Of a stretch of 64,000 bases of DNA, positions 1 to 8,300 are shown one piece after another (position 1 is the first letter of the stretch; every line of letters begins with the position of its first letter). The notes beneath the pieces are model-generated. The model was not told the origin of the DNA, ran no database searches, and saw only the letters and a program-made list of their open reading frames with translations. A program made the translations under genes and the position numbers. Source of the DNA: Emcibacter sp. (GTDB lineage: Bacteria > Pseudomonadota > Alphaproteobacteria > Sphingomonadales > Emcibacteraceae); assembly GCA_021741205.1 (NCBI GenBank), contig JAIOYI010000004.1:124001-188000 (forward strand). Direction: 5' to 3'.

Positions 1-207
1 GGAGATGTGACCAAGGTTAATATTCGAAGTGGTGTTGAGTGGCAGGATGTGCGCGTGAGCGCATTTGTTGAAAACTTGTTTCAGAATGATACACCAGCCG
101 ATGTCACAAGATATTTTGATGCTTCTTCGCCCTTCATGCCGAGAGCCTTTCTGATCACCTTGCCAAAGGGGCGTGTGTTTGGCCTTGATATCAACTATTC
201 ATTCTAA
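1..207 (+). CDS. TonB-dependent receptor, C-terminal end (partial)
   Basis: This is the last 68 codons of a gene that begins before the window; the frame is open from base 1 to a TAA at 205-207. The segment reads as beta-barrel strands (VNIRSGVEWQDVRVSAFVENLF) and ends in the aromatic-terminated strand GLDINYSF, as outer-membrane barrels do for recognition by the BAM complex. The VENLFQND...P...G pattern is typical of the final strands of TonB-dependent receptors of sphingomonad and related alphaproteobacterial type. The substrate cannot be told from this fragment. The following 134 bases up to rpoH hold no gene; a short GCAACA/TGTTGC inverted repeat lies at 287-308. Confidence 0.72.
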   Translation, partial: GDVTKVNIRSGVEWQDVRVSAFVENLFQNDTPADVTRYFDASSPFMPRAFLITLPKGRVFGLDINYSF

Positions 208-341
208 GAATATATCAGAGACGTATCTTTAAAACTATTTACAGGCACTTAAAAGATACCATATGCAACAAATAGATAGGGCCTTTGCAACATTATGGGT
301 CGTGTTGCGTTCGTCTTTTGGTGCCTCGTCTTTTAAAGTGT

Positions 342-1211
342 TCAGCTATTGTCGGCGGAATGCATGGCCTTTTGCAACTTTTCAAAGGCACGTACTTCAA
401 TTTGACGAACCCGTTCACGGCTAATATTGTAAATTTTGCTTAAATCTTCAAGCGTTGCTGGATTGTCCTTTAGCCGTCTTTCCGTTAGGATATATTGCTC
501 ACGTTCGTTAAGGCTTTGCATGGCATTAGCCATCAGGGCGCGGCGATAGGTCATTTCCTCATCTTCGGCATAGGCTGTTTCTTGGTCAACGGCATCTTGA
601 TCCTCGAGCCAGTCCATCCACTCGCCTTCGGAATCGGCACGCATTGGGGTATTAAGAGAATGATCAGCACCCGTCATCCTACGGTTCATTTGCACAACAT
701 CATCTTCGCTCACGTCAAGACGTGTGGCAATTTCTGTTACATGTTCCGGATGCAGGTCGCCTTCTTCTATGGCCTGAATTTGACCTTTGACTCGGCGCAG
801 ATTGAAAAATAATTTTTTCTGGGCGGCTGTCGTGCCAATTTTAACCAATGACCAAGACCGCAGAATATATTCCTGTATAGAGGCCTTTATCCACCACATA
901 GCATAAGTGGCTAGCCTAAATCCTCGATCAGGATCGAAGCGTTTTACGGCCTGCATCATGCCAACATTTCCCTCAGCAATAAGTTCCCCGATGGGAAGGC
1001 CATAACCACGGTAACCCATGGCAATCTTTGCCACAAGACGCAGGTGGGATGTGACAAGTTTATGGGCGGATTCGGAATCACCATGCTCCGTCCATGCCTT
1101 CGCAAGCATAAATTCCTCTTCAGGTTTAAGCATAGGAAATTTGCGAATTTCCTGAAGATACCTTGTTAGGCTGCCTTCTGGGGTAATTGATGGGGCTAAT
1201 TCCTTGGCCAT
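342..1211 (-). CDS. rpoH: RNA polymerase heat-shock sigma factor RpoH (sigma-32)
   Basis: The 289-residue product directs core RNA polymerase to heat-shock promoters. The length is normal for alphaproteobacterial RpoH. Region 2 is clear (GYRGYGLPIGELIAEGNVGMMQAV, then FRLATYAMWWIKASIQEYILRSWSLVK), followed by the RpoH-box type segment QKKLFFNLRRVK near residue 130. Region 4 closes the protein with a helix-turn-helix (LEDLSKIYNISRERVRQIEVRAFEKL). The ATG at 1211 follows a GGTGGAGAGAT-like ribosome site. Only 70 bases separate it from the end of rluD upstream on the same strand, so the two may be co-transcribed. No thermosensor hairpin was recognised in that short leader. Identity is sure; the regulation is not visible. 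Confidence 0.97.
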   Translation of the reverse strand: MAKELAPSITPEGSLTRYLQEIRKFPMLKPEEEFMLAKAWTEHGDSESAHKLVTSHLRLVAKIAMGYRGYGLPIGELIAEGNVGMMQAVKRFDPDRGFRLATYAMWWIKASIQEYILRSWSLVKIGTTAAQKKLFFNLRRVKGQIQAIEEGDLHPEHVTEIATRLDVSEDDVVQMNRRMTGADHSLNTPMRADSEGEWMDWLEDQDAVDQETAYAEDEEMTYRRALMANAMQSLNEREQYILTERRLKDNPATLEDLSKIYNISRERVRQIEVRAFEKLQKAMHSADNS

Positions 1212-1281
1212 ATAATCTCTCCACCTTTCGGTTGAATTTATTTTTTCTTAATTTTCAGTCTTGGATAATTTATAAGTTATC

Positions 1282-2349
1282 TTAATCCCTTTCCAAGGCC
1301 GAAATAAGGCGTTTCATATCATTTGGTAATTCTATTTCAAATGTCAAGTCTTCGCCAGTTGTGGGATGAACAAATCCAATCACATAAGCATGGAGGGCTT
1401 GGCGTTTAAAGTCAAGAATGGCGCTTTGTGCCTTTTCAGAAAAATTCTTGGACTGAATGGGGCCAGACTTGCCATAAGAAGGATCGCCAACAAGGGGATG
1501 TTTGATATGGGACATATGAACCCGAACCTGATGGGTGCGTCCCGTTTCAAGCCGACATTCCACAAGACTTAGACTAGGCGGCAGCATTTTAAGAGCAGCT
1601 CCCTTCTCGAATGTTTTGCGTTTTGGTTCTAAGCGTTTGATGACCTGATAATGGGTGATCGCATCTCGTCCCCGTTTGCTTTCAACGGGAATAACGGACA
1701 TTTTAAGGCGGTTTTTTGGGTCGCGGCCAATTTTTTCGTGAATGGTGCCAACGGCGGGATTCGGGACGCCCCAAACAATCGCCATATAGGCCCGCTCTAA
1801 ACTATGTTTGGCAAATTGCTTGGCAAGTTTCTGATGGGCACGGTCCGTTTTTGCCGCAACCATTAATCCGCTGGTTTCCTTGTCGATGCGGTGAACGATC
1901 CCCGGACGTCTAACACCATTGATACCAGATAGGCTGTCGCCGCAATGATGGATGAGCGCATTGACCAAAGTACCATCAGGATTACCAGGGGCAGGGTGGA
2001 CGACCATGCCTGCTGGCTTATTGATCACAATAACCTGATCATCCTCATAAATGACATCAAGCGGGATATCCTCGCCTATGGGTTCGGGGTCTTCTGTTTG
2101 TGGCACCGTAAAAAATATATGATCTCTGTATTTGACCCGGTAAGATGGGTCGTTTATGGTTTCCTTTACTTGCGGTGTAGAGGGACGGACAAGCGTTATC
2201 TCTCCGTCTGTAATTAATTGTTTTAATCTGGAACGGCTAAGATCGCTTACGCAAAGAGCAAGATACTTATCAAGGCGTAAACCTTGAGAGTTTTCTTCCA
2301 CCGTTAAGTCGATGTGGACGTCATTTAAATTGGAATTTTGTATTGTCAT
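1282..2349 (-). CDS. rluD: 23S rRNA pseudouridine synthase RluD-like (RluA family)
   Basis: The product isomerises uridines to pseudouridine in large-subunit rRNA. An N-terminal S4-like RNA-binding domain (LRLDKYLALCVSDLSRSRLKQLI, about residues 20-75) precedes the catalytic domain with the motif GIVHRIDKETSGLMV, whose Asp is the family nucleophile, and the conserved GRTHQVRVHM. I chose the ATG at 2349 (355 aa); an open frame runs on to 2451 but encodes no family-like sequence. With this start, rluD and the next gene on the other strand begin head to head inside one CATG, leaving no untranslated leader for either. The paralogue (RluD versus RluC) is assigned from overall pattern only. rpoH follows 70 bases downstream. 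Confidence 0.9.
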   Translation of the reverse strand: MTIQNSNLNDVHIDLTVEENSQGLRLDKYLALCVSDLSRSRLKQLITDGEITLVRPSTPQVKETINDPSYRVKYRDHIFFTVPQTEDPEPIGEDIPLDVIYEDDQVIVINKPAGMVVHPAPGNPDGTLVNALIHHCGDSLSGINGVRRPGIVHRIDKETSGLMVAAKTDRAHQKLAKQFAKHSLERAYMAIVWGVPNPAVGTIHEKIGRDPKNRLKMSVIPVESKRGRDAITHYQVIKRLEPKRKTFEKGAALKMLPPSLSLVECRLETGRTHQVRVHMSHIKHPLVGDPSYGKSGPIQSKNFSEKAQSAILDFKRQALHAYVIGFVHPTTGEDLTFEIELPNDMKRLISALERD

Positions 2350-2740
2350 GAATGAAGAAGTGCCAAAAAACCATGGGTTTCTCAAGTTTATTGTGATTTT
2401 TATGGGAATATTAATTGTTTTAGGACTGGGCGTCGTCGTTTGGAAGGTCATAGATCTGGCTAAACAGAAGGCTGCACGTGAAAAACAGGCGGCGATGCAA
2501 ACAGAACAACCTTTTGTTTCTCAAGCATCAAATCCTGTATCTTTCGAATCGTTTTCGGTTGATTTGCATTTGGAGTCGGGGGAAAATATACAGGACACAT
2601 CGGCAACATCTGGTGGTCTTTGGCTCAGGATTGGCAAAAACGGCGAAACAAGCCGCCTAATTCTTGTGGATTTATCGGGCAAGATTATCGGAAATATTCA
2701 CATAAAGCAGGATCATGAAAAAGCTATTTCTGCCAACTGA
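2348..2740 (+). CDS. small membrane-anchored protein, DUF6476-like
   Basis: This 130-residue protein has one transmembrane helix near its N terminus (FLKFIVIFMGILIVLGLGVVV, about 10-32), a short basic, Gln-rich linker (LAKQKAAREKQAAMQ) and a soluble C-terminal part (about 55-130) predicted to lie outside the cytoplasm or at the membrane face. Size, topology and position beside an RluA-family gene resemble the alphaproteobacterial DUF6476 family; the function is unknown. The ATG at 2348 is chosen because the sequence upstream (from 2312) is the antisense of rluD and lacks family-like character. The last 26 bases overlap the JAMM gene, which is a sign of translational coupling. Confidence 0.6.
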   Translation: MNEEVPKNHGFLKFIVIFMGILIVLGLGVVVWKVIDLAKQKAAREKQAAMQTEQPFVSQASNPVSFESFSVDLHLESGENIQDTSATSGGLWLRIGKNGETSRLILVDLSGKIIGNIHIKQDHEKAISAN

Positions 2741-3152
2741 AATTATGGGGCAAATTCAGCAACATTGTGAGGCAAGCTATCCGTTGGAGGCTTGTGGACT
2801 TCTTATAGGGCGTCATGACGTCAATATTGTTACGGAGGTTATACCATCGGGAAATCTATCGCCAAGTCCTGAAAAATCTTTTGAAATTGATCCAGCCCTT
2901 ATCGTTGATTGTCATAAAAAATCCCGCAACGGGGGCAACAAAATTATTGGTCATTACCACAGCCACCCCGATGGTGATGCAGAACCCTCTGTCCATGATG
3001 AGGCGCAAAATTATGACAGGGATATGATTTGGCTGATTATTCAGGTGACAGATGGGAAAAGCCAAGCAATGAAGGCCTTTTGCACGGATAGAGCAAAAAA
3101 TGCGTTGACCGCTATTCCTCTGTTGTATCCTGAATGGGAAGGGAAAGTTTAA
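2715..3152 (+). CDS. JAMM/Mov34 (M67) zinc metalloprotease
   Basis: The 145-residue protein is a stand-alone JAB1/MPN/Mov34 domain. The JAMM zinc signature is complete: Glu25 in the PLEACGLLIG strand, the HYHSHPDG motif giving two His ligands and the conserved Ser/Pro, and an Asp a few residues later (EPSVHDE). Family members cleave isopeptide or peptide bonds next to a C-terminal Gly, for example from ubiquitin-like, MoaD/ThiS-like or sulfur-carrier proteins. No sulfur-carrier gene is nearby, so the substrate here is open. AGGA at 2708-2711 supports the ATG at 2715. The gene overlaps the preceding membrane-protein gene and ends just before a family A inverted repeat. Confidence 0.85.
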   Translation: MKKLFLPTEIMGQIQQHCEASYPLEACGLLIGRHDVNIVTEVIPSGNLSPSPEKSFEIDPALIVDCHKKSRNGGNKIIGHYHSHPDGDAEPSVHDEAQNYDRDMIWLIIQVTDGKSQAMKAFCTDRAKNALTAIPLLYPEWEGKV

Positions 3153-3156
3153 AATA

Positions 3157-3194
3157 AATCAATGAGGTCAGAGCCATCGCTGACCCTATTGATT
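3157..3194. repeat. dispersed inverted repeat, family A copy 1
   Basis: AATCAAT...GTCAG faces CTGAC...ATTGATT around a short loop, starting four bases after the JAMM stop codon. The arms match those of the copy at 5019-5054 and the half copy near 6250. It may fold as a transcript-end hairpin, but no T-tract follows. Confidence 0.7.
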
Positions 3195-3356
3195 TGGAGG
3201 TAGAATAAAGACAATTTTTCAATTTGTCTCATAAATTGTTCTTTTCGTCTCAACATAATTGAATGGTATGAGCCAAATCGACAAAATATTAAGGGATAGT
3301 TTTAATGCTCGTCTGTCATTTAAGTTGATGAAGATAGGCATATAAATTCATTTATA

Positions 3357-3977
3357 GTGAGGAAACTTAAATTGAAATCAATCAAAATATTAGCGATTGT
3401 TATCGCCTGTTCAGTTTTATCAGCCTTTTTAGCCTTCGGCCAAGATAATAGCACGCCTAAGGCGTTCGTTGCCAAACCTTATGGACCGATAGGACAGCGA
3501 AACCCAGAGGCACCTGCTGAGGTTTCTCAATATGATTTTGTCGTGGGAAATTGGAACGTCGATATTACCCTGTTTCCGAAGAACAGTGCTCCCGTTAAGC
3601 AAACGGGCGAATGGCATAATCACTGGATTAACAACGGTTATGATATTGCTCAAGAGTATTATGGTGATATTGCAATTGGCTCAGAGTTTCGTCACTATGA
3701 CACCGCATTAGGCTATTGGGTCGGAAAAAACCTGTACGTTGGATATGGCAGCTGGGCAGACGTCACCGCGCGTATGCAAGGTGCTAATATGGTGGTCACA
3801 GTCGATAATAGAACGCCAGAACAAGGTGGTTTCTTAAACCGTGAAACTTATTATGACATTACGGAAAATCAATGGAAGATGAAGTCCGAACAGTCTTTTG
3901 ATAATGGTGTAACTTGGGTCAAGGGCTTCTATGAATTGGTGGCCACACGCAAATCCGAAACCAGTGAGCTGAAATAG
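3357..3977 (+). CDS. exported protein of unknown function
   Basis: The 206-residue product starts with a signal peptide (basic MRKLKLKSIK, then ILAIVIACSVLSAFLAFGQ) with likely cleavage after about residue 29. The mature part has a beta-rich look: YDFVVGNWNVDITLFP, paired Trp and Tyr residues, and GFLNRETYYDITENQWKM, reminiscent of lipocalin-like or DUF1579-like barrels that begin with a D-F-x-V-G-x-W motif. I do not recognise the family with certainty. The start is a GTG at 3357 without a clear ribosome site; no better in-frame start precedes it. The 190-base gap after it carries a small perfect palindrome (GGCAATT-G-AATTGCC, 4089-4103) and no gene. Confidence 0.65.
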   Translation: MRKLKLKSIKILAIVIACSVLSAFLAFGQDNSTPKAFVAKPYGPIGQRNPEAPAEVSQYDFVVGNWNVDITLFPKNSAPVKQTGEWHNHWINNGYDIAQEYYGDIAIGSEFRHYDTALGYWVGKNLYVGYGSWADVTARMQGANMVVTVDNRTPEQGGFLNRETYYDITENQWKMKSEQSFDNGVTWVKGFYELVATRKSETSELK

Positions 3978-4168
3978 ACTGGTGGACGTGGAATTCACTC
4001 TATTGATTACTGACAAATATTCTGCCAGATCCCATTAACTTGCTTATATTCACATTCGGTTGCACCCAGTGGAGGTAAACTAACAGAAGGCAATTGAATT
4101 GCCCCTAGTTTATGAGACATTTTTGGGCGTCCCTCCCTTTGTATCCGACATTGGATCAATTTAATTTC

Positions 4169-4942
4169 TTAGTTATTGTTGTGATGGCAGCTATTTTTTC
4201 TGGCAATATAAAAGCCATAGCTATAATAAGCGCGATATTTTTCATACAGTGCTATTTCTTTTTGTGCCTCATCGATAATTTCCGCAGCTTTTTTATTATT
4301 GCCATTTCGTTTTAAAAAATCAGTAAAGCCTGCTTGTAGTGGCCCATAATAATTATCCAACCAACAATGTTCGGATAATTTAAAGTACCCAATTATAGTA
4401 TAGCCGCTTTGTTCAAGAGCCGCTATCTTTGCTGATGCGGTATCAATTTCAGGATATATGCTTTCCCAGTACTGTTGTAGTTCTGTTGGACGGGTTGCGT
4501 GCGTCCATGTAATTTCTGATACAGCTAGTAAACCACCGGGTTTTAAAAAGCGTTTCCAGTATGTGATACCTTTTTTAAAGCCAATATTGTAGATTGCACC
4601 TTCTGACCAGATGACATCAAATTCTTCGTCTTCAAAAGGCAGGTTGTCCATAGAACATATTAGCGGTGTAATTTTATGACTTAAATTCTCATCACGAACA
4701 ATGCTGTTAAGTACATCAATAAAGCCCGGCAAAAAATCAACAGCCGTGATTTGAGCATTGAGTGCATGGGCAAGATGTAGGGTGGATGCACCTGTGCCAC
4801 AACCAATATCTGCAATTCTTAAGGGGGCCGATGGATCGAGCATAGCCAAATTAAGCGCGTTAAGGGTTTCCGTATCACCCCCTGGTCCTTGCCGTTTTGT
4901 TCGTTTATGTAGGTCTTCTATTAATTGATATTCATTCAGCAT
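4169..4942 (-). CDS. class I SAM-dependent methyltransferase
   Basis: The 257-residue product is a Rossmann-fold methyltransferase. The AdoMet-binding motif I is RIADIGCGTGASTLHLA (about residues 58-75), the acidic end of strand 2 is AVDFLPGF, and motif II-III is FDVIWSEGAIYNIGF, followed by LKPGGLLAVSEITW, a typical post-motif III. The substrate is unknown; the overall pattern resembles UbiE/COQ5-like and other small-molecule methyltransferases. I start at the ATG at 4942, preceded by AAAGG; the open frame continues to 5050 but that part runs through a family A repeat and encodes no methyltransferase sequence. It is a single gene flanked by repeats. Confidence 0.88.
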   Translation of the reverse strand: MLNEYQLIEDLHKRTKRQGPGGDTETLNALNLAMLDPSAPLRIADIGCGTGASTLHLAHALNAQITAVDFLPGFIDVLNSIVRDENLSHKITPLICSMDNLPFEDEEFDVIWSEGAIYNIGFKKGITYWKRFLKPGGLLAVSEITWTHATRPTELQQYWESIYPEIDTASAKIAALEQSGYTIIGYFKLSEHCWLDNYYGPLQAGFTDFLKRNGNNKKAAEIIDEAQKEIALYEKYRAYYSYGFYIARKNSCHHNNN

Positions 4943-5018
4943 ATCTGCCTTTCTACTCAGGTTTATTCGTGCAATATATAGGCTGGGAAGGCAGGTGTCT
5001 AATCTAAAGCTAAAACTG

Positions 5019-5068
5019 ATCAATGGGGACAGCAGTGACTCTGACCCCATTGATTCGACCCCATTGAT
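5019..5068. repeat. dispersed inverted repeat, family A copy 2, with an extra right arm
   Basis: Perfect 10-base arms ATCAATGGGG (5019-5028) and CCCCATTGAT (5045-5054) enclose a spacer containing AGCAGTGACTCTGA. A second CCCCATTGAT follows at 5059-5068, so the right arm is tandemly doubled. This is the best-preserved copy in the window. Confidence 0.85.
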
Positions 5069-5134
5069 ACTGGGGCTAGTTTTGATTGATTGCTGGGCGA
5101 GGTTCCATGCCGCCTAATCTTCAGTGGAAATAAA

Positions 5135-6160
5135 TTATTTAGCGGCGTTACTATCCACATCAATTATAAATTTAATCAATCCTCTGAAAAATATGTCTTC
5201 ATCGTCCCACTGGGAAAGATGCCCACCATTTGGGCATAGTAGAAAATGTCCTTTTGGTAGGCTATGGGCCATATCTTCCATATGCTTGGGGTCCATTGTG
5301 TCATAAGATGCACCGATAACAAGGGTAGGTGTCATAATTTTCTTAATGGCTTCTGTGCGATCCCAATTAAGAAGCAGGCCACTGGCTCCAAGTTCACTCG
5401 GCCCTTGCATAGGGATATAAACATTGGAATTAAGATGCTCAAAAGATCGATTCACGGCCTCGGGCCATTGGTTAAGAGGCATACGCAGAACATGGTGAAT
5501 ATAATGATGTTCCATTAATAAAGCCATGTAATTTGGGTTTTGATAATCTTTCGAGGCCTCATAGGCTTCTAATTGAGCAAGTATTTTAGGATCAATTTGG
5601 GGCATGAGAACATCGGCTGCATATTTGTTATATTCTGGAATGCTGGACATCATATTTGAAATGATTAAACCCTTAAGGTTATTTTGATATTTTAGAGCAT
5701 ATTCCATGGCTAATATGCCGCCCCATGATTGTCCATAAAGATAAAAATTATCAGGTCCGAGCTCTAGAGCCGTACGAACTTGTTCTACCTCTTCGACAAA
5801 TCTTTCTATGTTCCAGAGGGTAGGGTCGTCGGGTTGATCAGAAAAATACGAGCCTAATTGGTCATAATAATAAAATTCAATGCCAGCTTGCGGGAAATGA
5901 CGCTCAAATACCTCGAAAGCCTCATGCGTCATGCCAGGGCCACCATGGAGGAGGAGCACTTTTATAGTATCATTAGAGCCTACTTTTTTAGTCCAGACAT
6001 TAAATTTTCCAATGGGTGTTGTTATGGGAATGAGGCGTCCCCCCATTGCCGCGGCCTTAGCGCTTATTACCTCTTGTGCTCTTGAGATGCTTATAAAGCT
6101 AAGGCATAGCGATAGAGAAAATACAACAAGAGAAAGAAAATAAGGTTTCAGTTTTGACAT
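5135..6160 (-). CDS. exported proline iminopeptidase-like alpha/beta hydrolase (S33)
   Basis: The 341-residue enzyme has a signal peptide (LSLVVFSLSLCLSFISISRAQ, cleavage near residue 29), so it should act in the periplasm. The alpha/beta-hydrolase core shows the oxyanion-hole motif LLLHGGPGMTHEAF and the nucleophile elbow YGQSWGGILAMEYAL with catalytic Ser. The acid (around TMDPKHME) and the His (CPNGGHLSQWDDE) follow at the expected distances. The HGGPG motif is characteristic of prolyl aminopeptidases, which release N-terminal proline from peptides; the exact substrate is an inference. It is a single gene with a 178-base upstream gap that holds a partial family A repeat. Confidence 0.87.
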   Translation of the reverse strand: MSKLKPYFLSLVVFSLSLCLSFISISRAQEVISAKAAAMGGRLIPITTPIGKFNVWTKKVGSNDTIKVLLLHGGPGMTHEAFEVFERHFPQAGIEFYYYDQLGSYFSDQPDDPTLWNIERFVEEVEQVRTALELGPDNFYLYGQSWGGILAMEYALKYQNNLKGLIISNMMSSIPEYNKYAADVLMPQIDPKILAQLEAYEASKDYQNPNYMALLMEHHYIHHVLRMPLNQWPEAVNRSFEHLNSNVYIPMQGPSELGASGLLLNWDRTEAIKKIMTPTLVIGASYDTMDPKHMEDMAHSLPKGHFLLCPNGGHLSQWDDEDIFFRGLIKFIIDVDSNAAK

Positions 6161-6249
6161 GATATGCTCCTTTGATATTTCACATAGGGTCGACCTTATC
6201 TTAGAAATTAATTTAAGTCCATATTGTGAAATATAGATTAATCAAAGGA

Positions 6250-6268
6250 ATCAATGGTGTCAGCAGTG
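6250..6268. repeat. family A repeat, half copy
   Basis: ATCAATGGTGTCAGCAGTG repeats the left arm and spacer start of the copy at 5019, with one base changed. No right arm follows, so this is a truncated copy. Confidence 0.6.
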
Positions 6269-6338
6269 GGTCAGGAATGATGGCGGGGCGGTTGCTCTAA
6301 GGTCTTTTGCACCGCCAAAAATACAAATATGTTAACTG

Positions 6339-6656
6339 CTATTCCTCTGTCGGTTCTTTAACAGGCAAGGATAACTTAACCAGCCCCTTCATTTTATTGG
6401 GATCAATAGGGGCGCCGTGGCGCAGGATGCTGATGCGACCCGCACGGGCAAGATGTTTTGCCTGTTGCTTTACGGCCAATAGATATTTACGCCAAGCATC
6501 CTTTGGGCTATTTTCCTTGGCACGATCATCGGCAATTTCAAGAGCAATATCACGTGGATTGACAGGAGTTCCCCGTTCAACGGCGCGCATGATATAGAGG
6601 ATAATGGGATCCTCTGGCTTTTCTGTGTTTTGTGTTTCTTGTGTCATGGATGCCAT
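6339..6656 (-). CDS. small DUF3253-like protein
   Basis: The 105-residue protein has the pattern of the DUF3253 family: an N-terminal helix LYIMRAVERGTPVNPRDIALEIAD that looks like the start of a winged helix, a Trp in DAWRKYLLAVKQQAKHLARAGRISILRHG and then the short PIDPNKMKG segment. The fold suggests a small helix-turn-helix-like domain, but no function is established. The start could be the ATG at 6656 or the one at 6647; neither has a strong ribosome site. It is a single gene and the divergent neighbour is a LysE-type exporter. Confidence 0.65.
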   Translation of the reverse strand: MASMTQETQNTEKPEDPIILYIMRAVERGTPVNPRDIALEIADDRAKENSPKDAWRKYLLAVKQQAKHLARAGRISILRHGAPIDPNKMKGLVKLSLPVKEPTEE

Positions 6657-6771
6657 CTATCATGAAAATGTCATAGTCGCTAGATAAAAACTTTAAATTA
6701 TCATAATTTTATCTATATAAAGGTTGGATAATGGATATTTTGGATAATAAAATTTAAAGACGGGATAATTT

Positions 6772-7389
6772 ATGCCATTAATTTATATATTGTGGGGACT
6801 CATGATTGGCCTTCTTATGGCGGCCCCGCTTGGACCTGTGAATCTCATTTGTATCCGCCGTACACTGGCCTATAGCAAAAGAAATGGCTTCACTGTTGGT
6901 ATGGGAGCGGCCGTGGCTGATACTATATTTGGGGCTATAGCCGTTTTTGGCTTATCTTCTGCACTGGGACTTGTGAACAAAATTAATGGTTGGGTTGAAA
7001 TTATTGGGGGCATCGTCTTGATTGGAGTTAGTATTAACCTTTGGGTTAAGCATCCCCATCTCGCCGACGTAAAAGACACCGTCAGAGACCGCATTAAAGG
7101 GGCTGCGGGGGCTTTTTCCTTAACTATAATGAATCCTATGACCATTTTGGGTTTTGTCTTTTTATTTGGGGCATTGGGACTTGGCGATATTGGCCAGAAT
7201 GTGGAACAATCTTTTGCCCTTGTGTTTGGAATTTTTCTGGGCTCAAGCCTGTGGTGGTTTACCATTACCCGCTGTGCGGGTTATATGAAAAATCGTCTTT
7301 CTGATGATCATTTGCTTATCATCAATCGGGTATCGGCAATTATTGTTGCTTTGTGTGGCCTGTGGGCTTTGGGGAAAAGTTTTCTTTAA
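6772..7389 (+). CDS. LysE/RhtB-family amino-acid exporter
   Basis: The 205-residue inner-membrane protein has about six hydrophobic helices and the family's N-terminal signature GLMIGLLMAAPLGPVNLICIRRTL, with the conserved P-x-GP-x-N motif. Members export basic or neutral amino acids and related metabolites using the proton gradient. The substrate cannot be inferred. The last four bases overlap the end of cysQ, which converges on it, so the two stop codons are interlocked and there is no room for a separate terminator. Confidence 0.88.
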   Translation: MPLIYILWGLMIGLLMAAPLGPVNLICIRRTLAYSKRNGFTVGMGAAVADTIFGAIAVFGLSSALGLVNKINGWVEIIGGIVLIGVSINLWVKHPHLADVKDTVRDRIKGAAGAFSLTIMNPMTILGFVFLFGALGLGDIGQNVEQSFALVFGIFLGSSLWWFTITRCAGYMKNRLSDDHLLIINRVSAIIVALCGLWALGKSFL

Positions 7390-8183
7390 TATTTAACGCG
7401 GCCATTTGCGATGAAAAAACCATTACGGAAATCTGGTTTTTTATAGTGAAAAACAGTTCCATCCGGATTTAGGACTTGACCACCGGCAGCATTTAGGACG
7501 GCATGTCCCGCCGCTGTATCCCATTCCATTGTGGGGCCAAATCTTGGATAAATATCGGCCTCTCCCGCAGCAATCAGACAAAATTTTAAAGAACTTCCCG
7601 TAGAGACAATATTTTTAATGCCAAGTTTTTCAAGAAAAGCATTGGTTTGTTCGTCACGGTGGGATTTGCTGGCCACGGCCGTTAATCCATTCTTGGGAAT
7701 GTCACGGATGGAAATCTTTTTTTCATTTCGGATAAAGCGACCTTCTTCAATATCCATTTGAACGGCGGTCTCTGGGTTTTTGGCTACAAACATGCGGCCT
7801 AATGCGGGGGCATAAACGATGCCGAATGTGGGTCTGCCATCTTCTATCAGGGCAATGTTAACGGTAAAATCGGTTCCCTTTTTAATGAATTCCTTTGTGC
7901 CGTCCAAGGGATCAACGAGCCAGAAAATATTAGCAACATTGGGCATATTGCCAGCATTGGCCTGCTCCTCGGCTATGATAGGGATTTGTGGGTTAAGGTC
8001 TTTTAAATCTCGGATGATTATTTTTTCGGCCGCTTCATCGGCCTCGGTTACGGGCGATTTATCATCTTTATAGACCACATCAAAATCATGGGCATAAATA
8101 TCCATTATTTTTCGCCCTGCTTCTAAGGCCGATGCATAGAGTTTCTCGTGCAAAAGGCTGTAGTCAATAAGTTGGTGATCCAT
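7386..8183 (-). CDS. cysQ: 3'(2'),5'-bisphosphate nucleotidase CysQ
   Basis: The 265-residue enzyme belongs to the inositol-monophosphatase superfamily and removes the 3'-phosphate from adenosine 3',5'-bisphosphate, a by-product of sulfate assimilation and carrier-protein phosphopantetheinylation. The metal-binding motifs are all present: the EE of IIAEEQA, DPLDGTKEFIKKGTDFT and the C-terminal WDTAAGHAVLNAAGG. The KKG after DGTKEF is typical of CysQ rather than inositol phosphatases. An AGGA before the ATG at 8183 fits as ribosome site. It diverges from chpT over a 117-base gap. Confidence 0.93.
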   Translation of the reverse strand: MDHQLIDYSLLHEKLYASALEAGRKIMDIYAHDFDVVYKDDKSPVTEADEAAEKIIIRDLKDLNPQIPIIAEEQANAGNMPNVANIFWLVDPLDGTKEFIKKGTDFTVNIALIEDGRPTFGIVYAPALGRMFVAKNPETAVQMDIEEGRFIRNEKKISIRDIPKNGLTAVASKSHRDEQTNAFLEKLGIKNIVSTGSSLKFCLIAAGEADIYPRFGPTMEWDTAAGHAVLNAAGGQVLNPDGTVFHYKKPDFRNGFFIANGRVKY

Positions 8184-8300
8184 AGGACATCCTGAAAAGT
8201 TATATGATGAACCGTAATTGCTATTGTTTTATTAGATTAGTATTATAGGATCAATCCAAATTTTGTCATACTTAATTGTTTAAAAGAAAGACCTTGTGTT

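Noticed and set aside
287-308. GCAACA/TGTTGC hairpin as a terminator for the receptor or rpoH
   Set aside because: The stem is only six bases and no T-run follows on either strand.
495-812. Plus-strand frame of 105 residues over rpoH
   Set aside because: It is antisense to the well-conserved rpoH gene, and its translation shows no domain.
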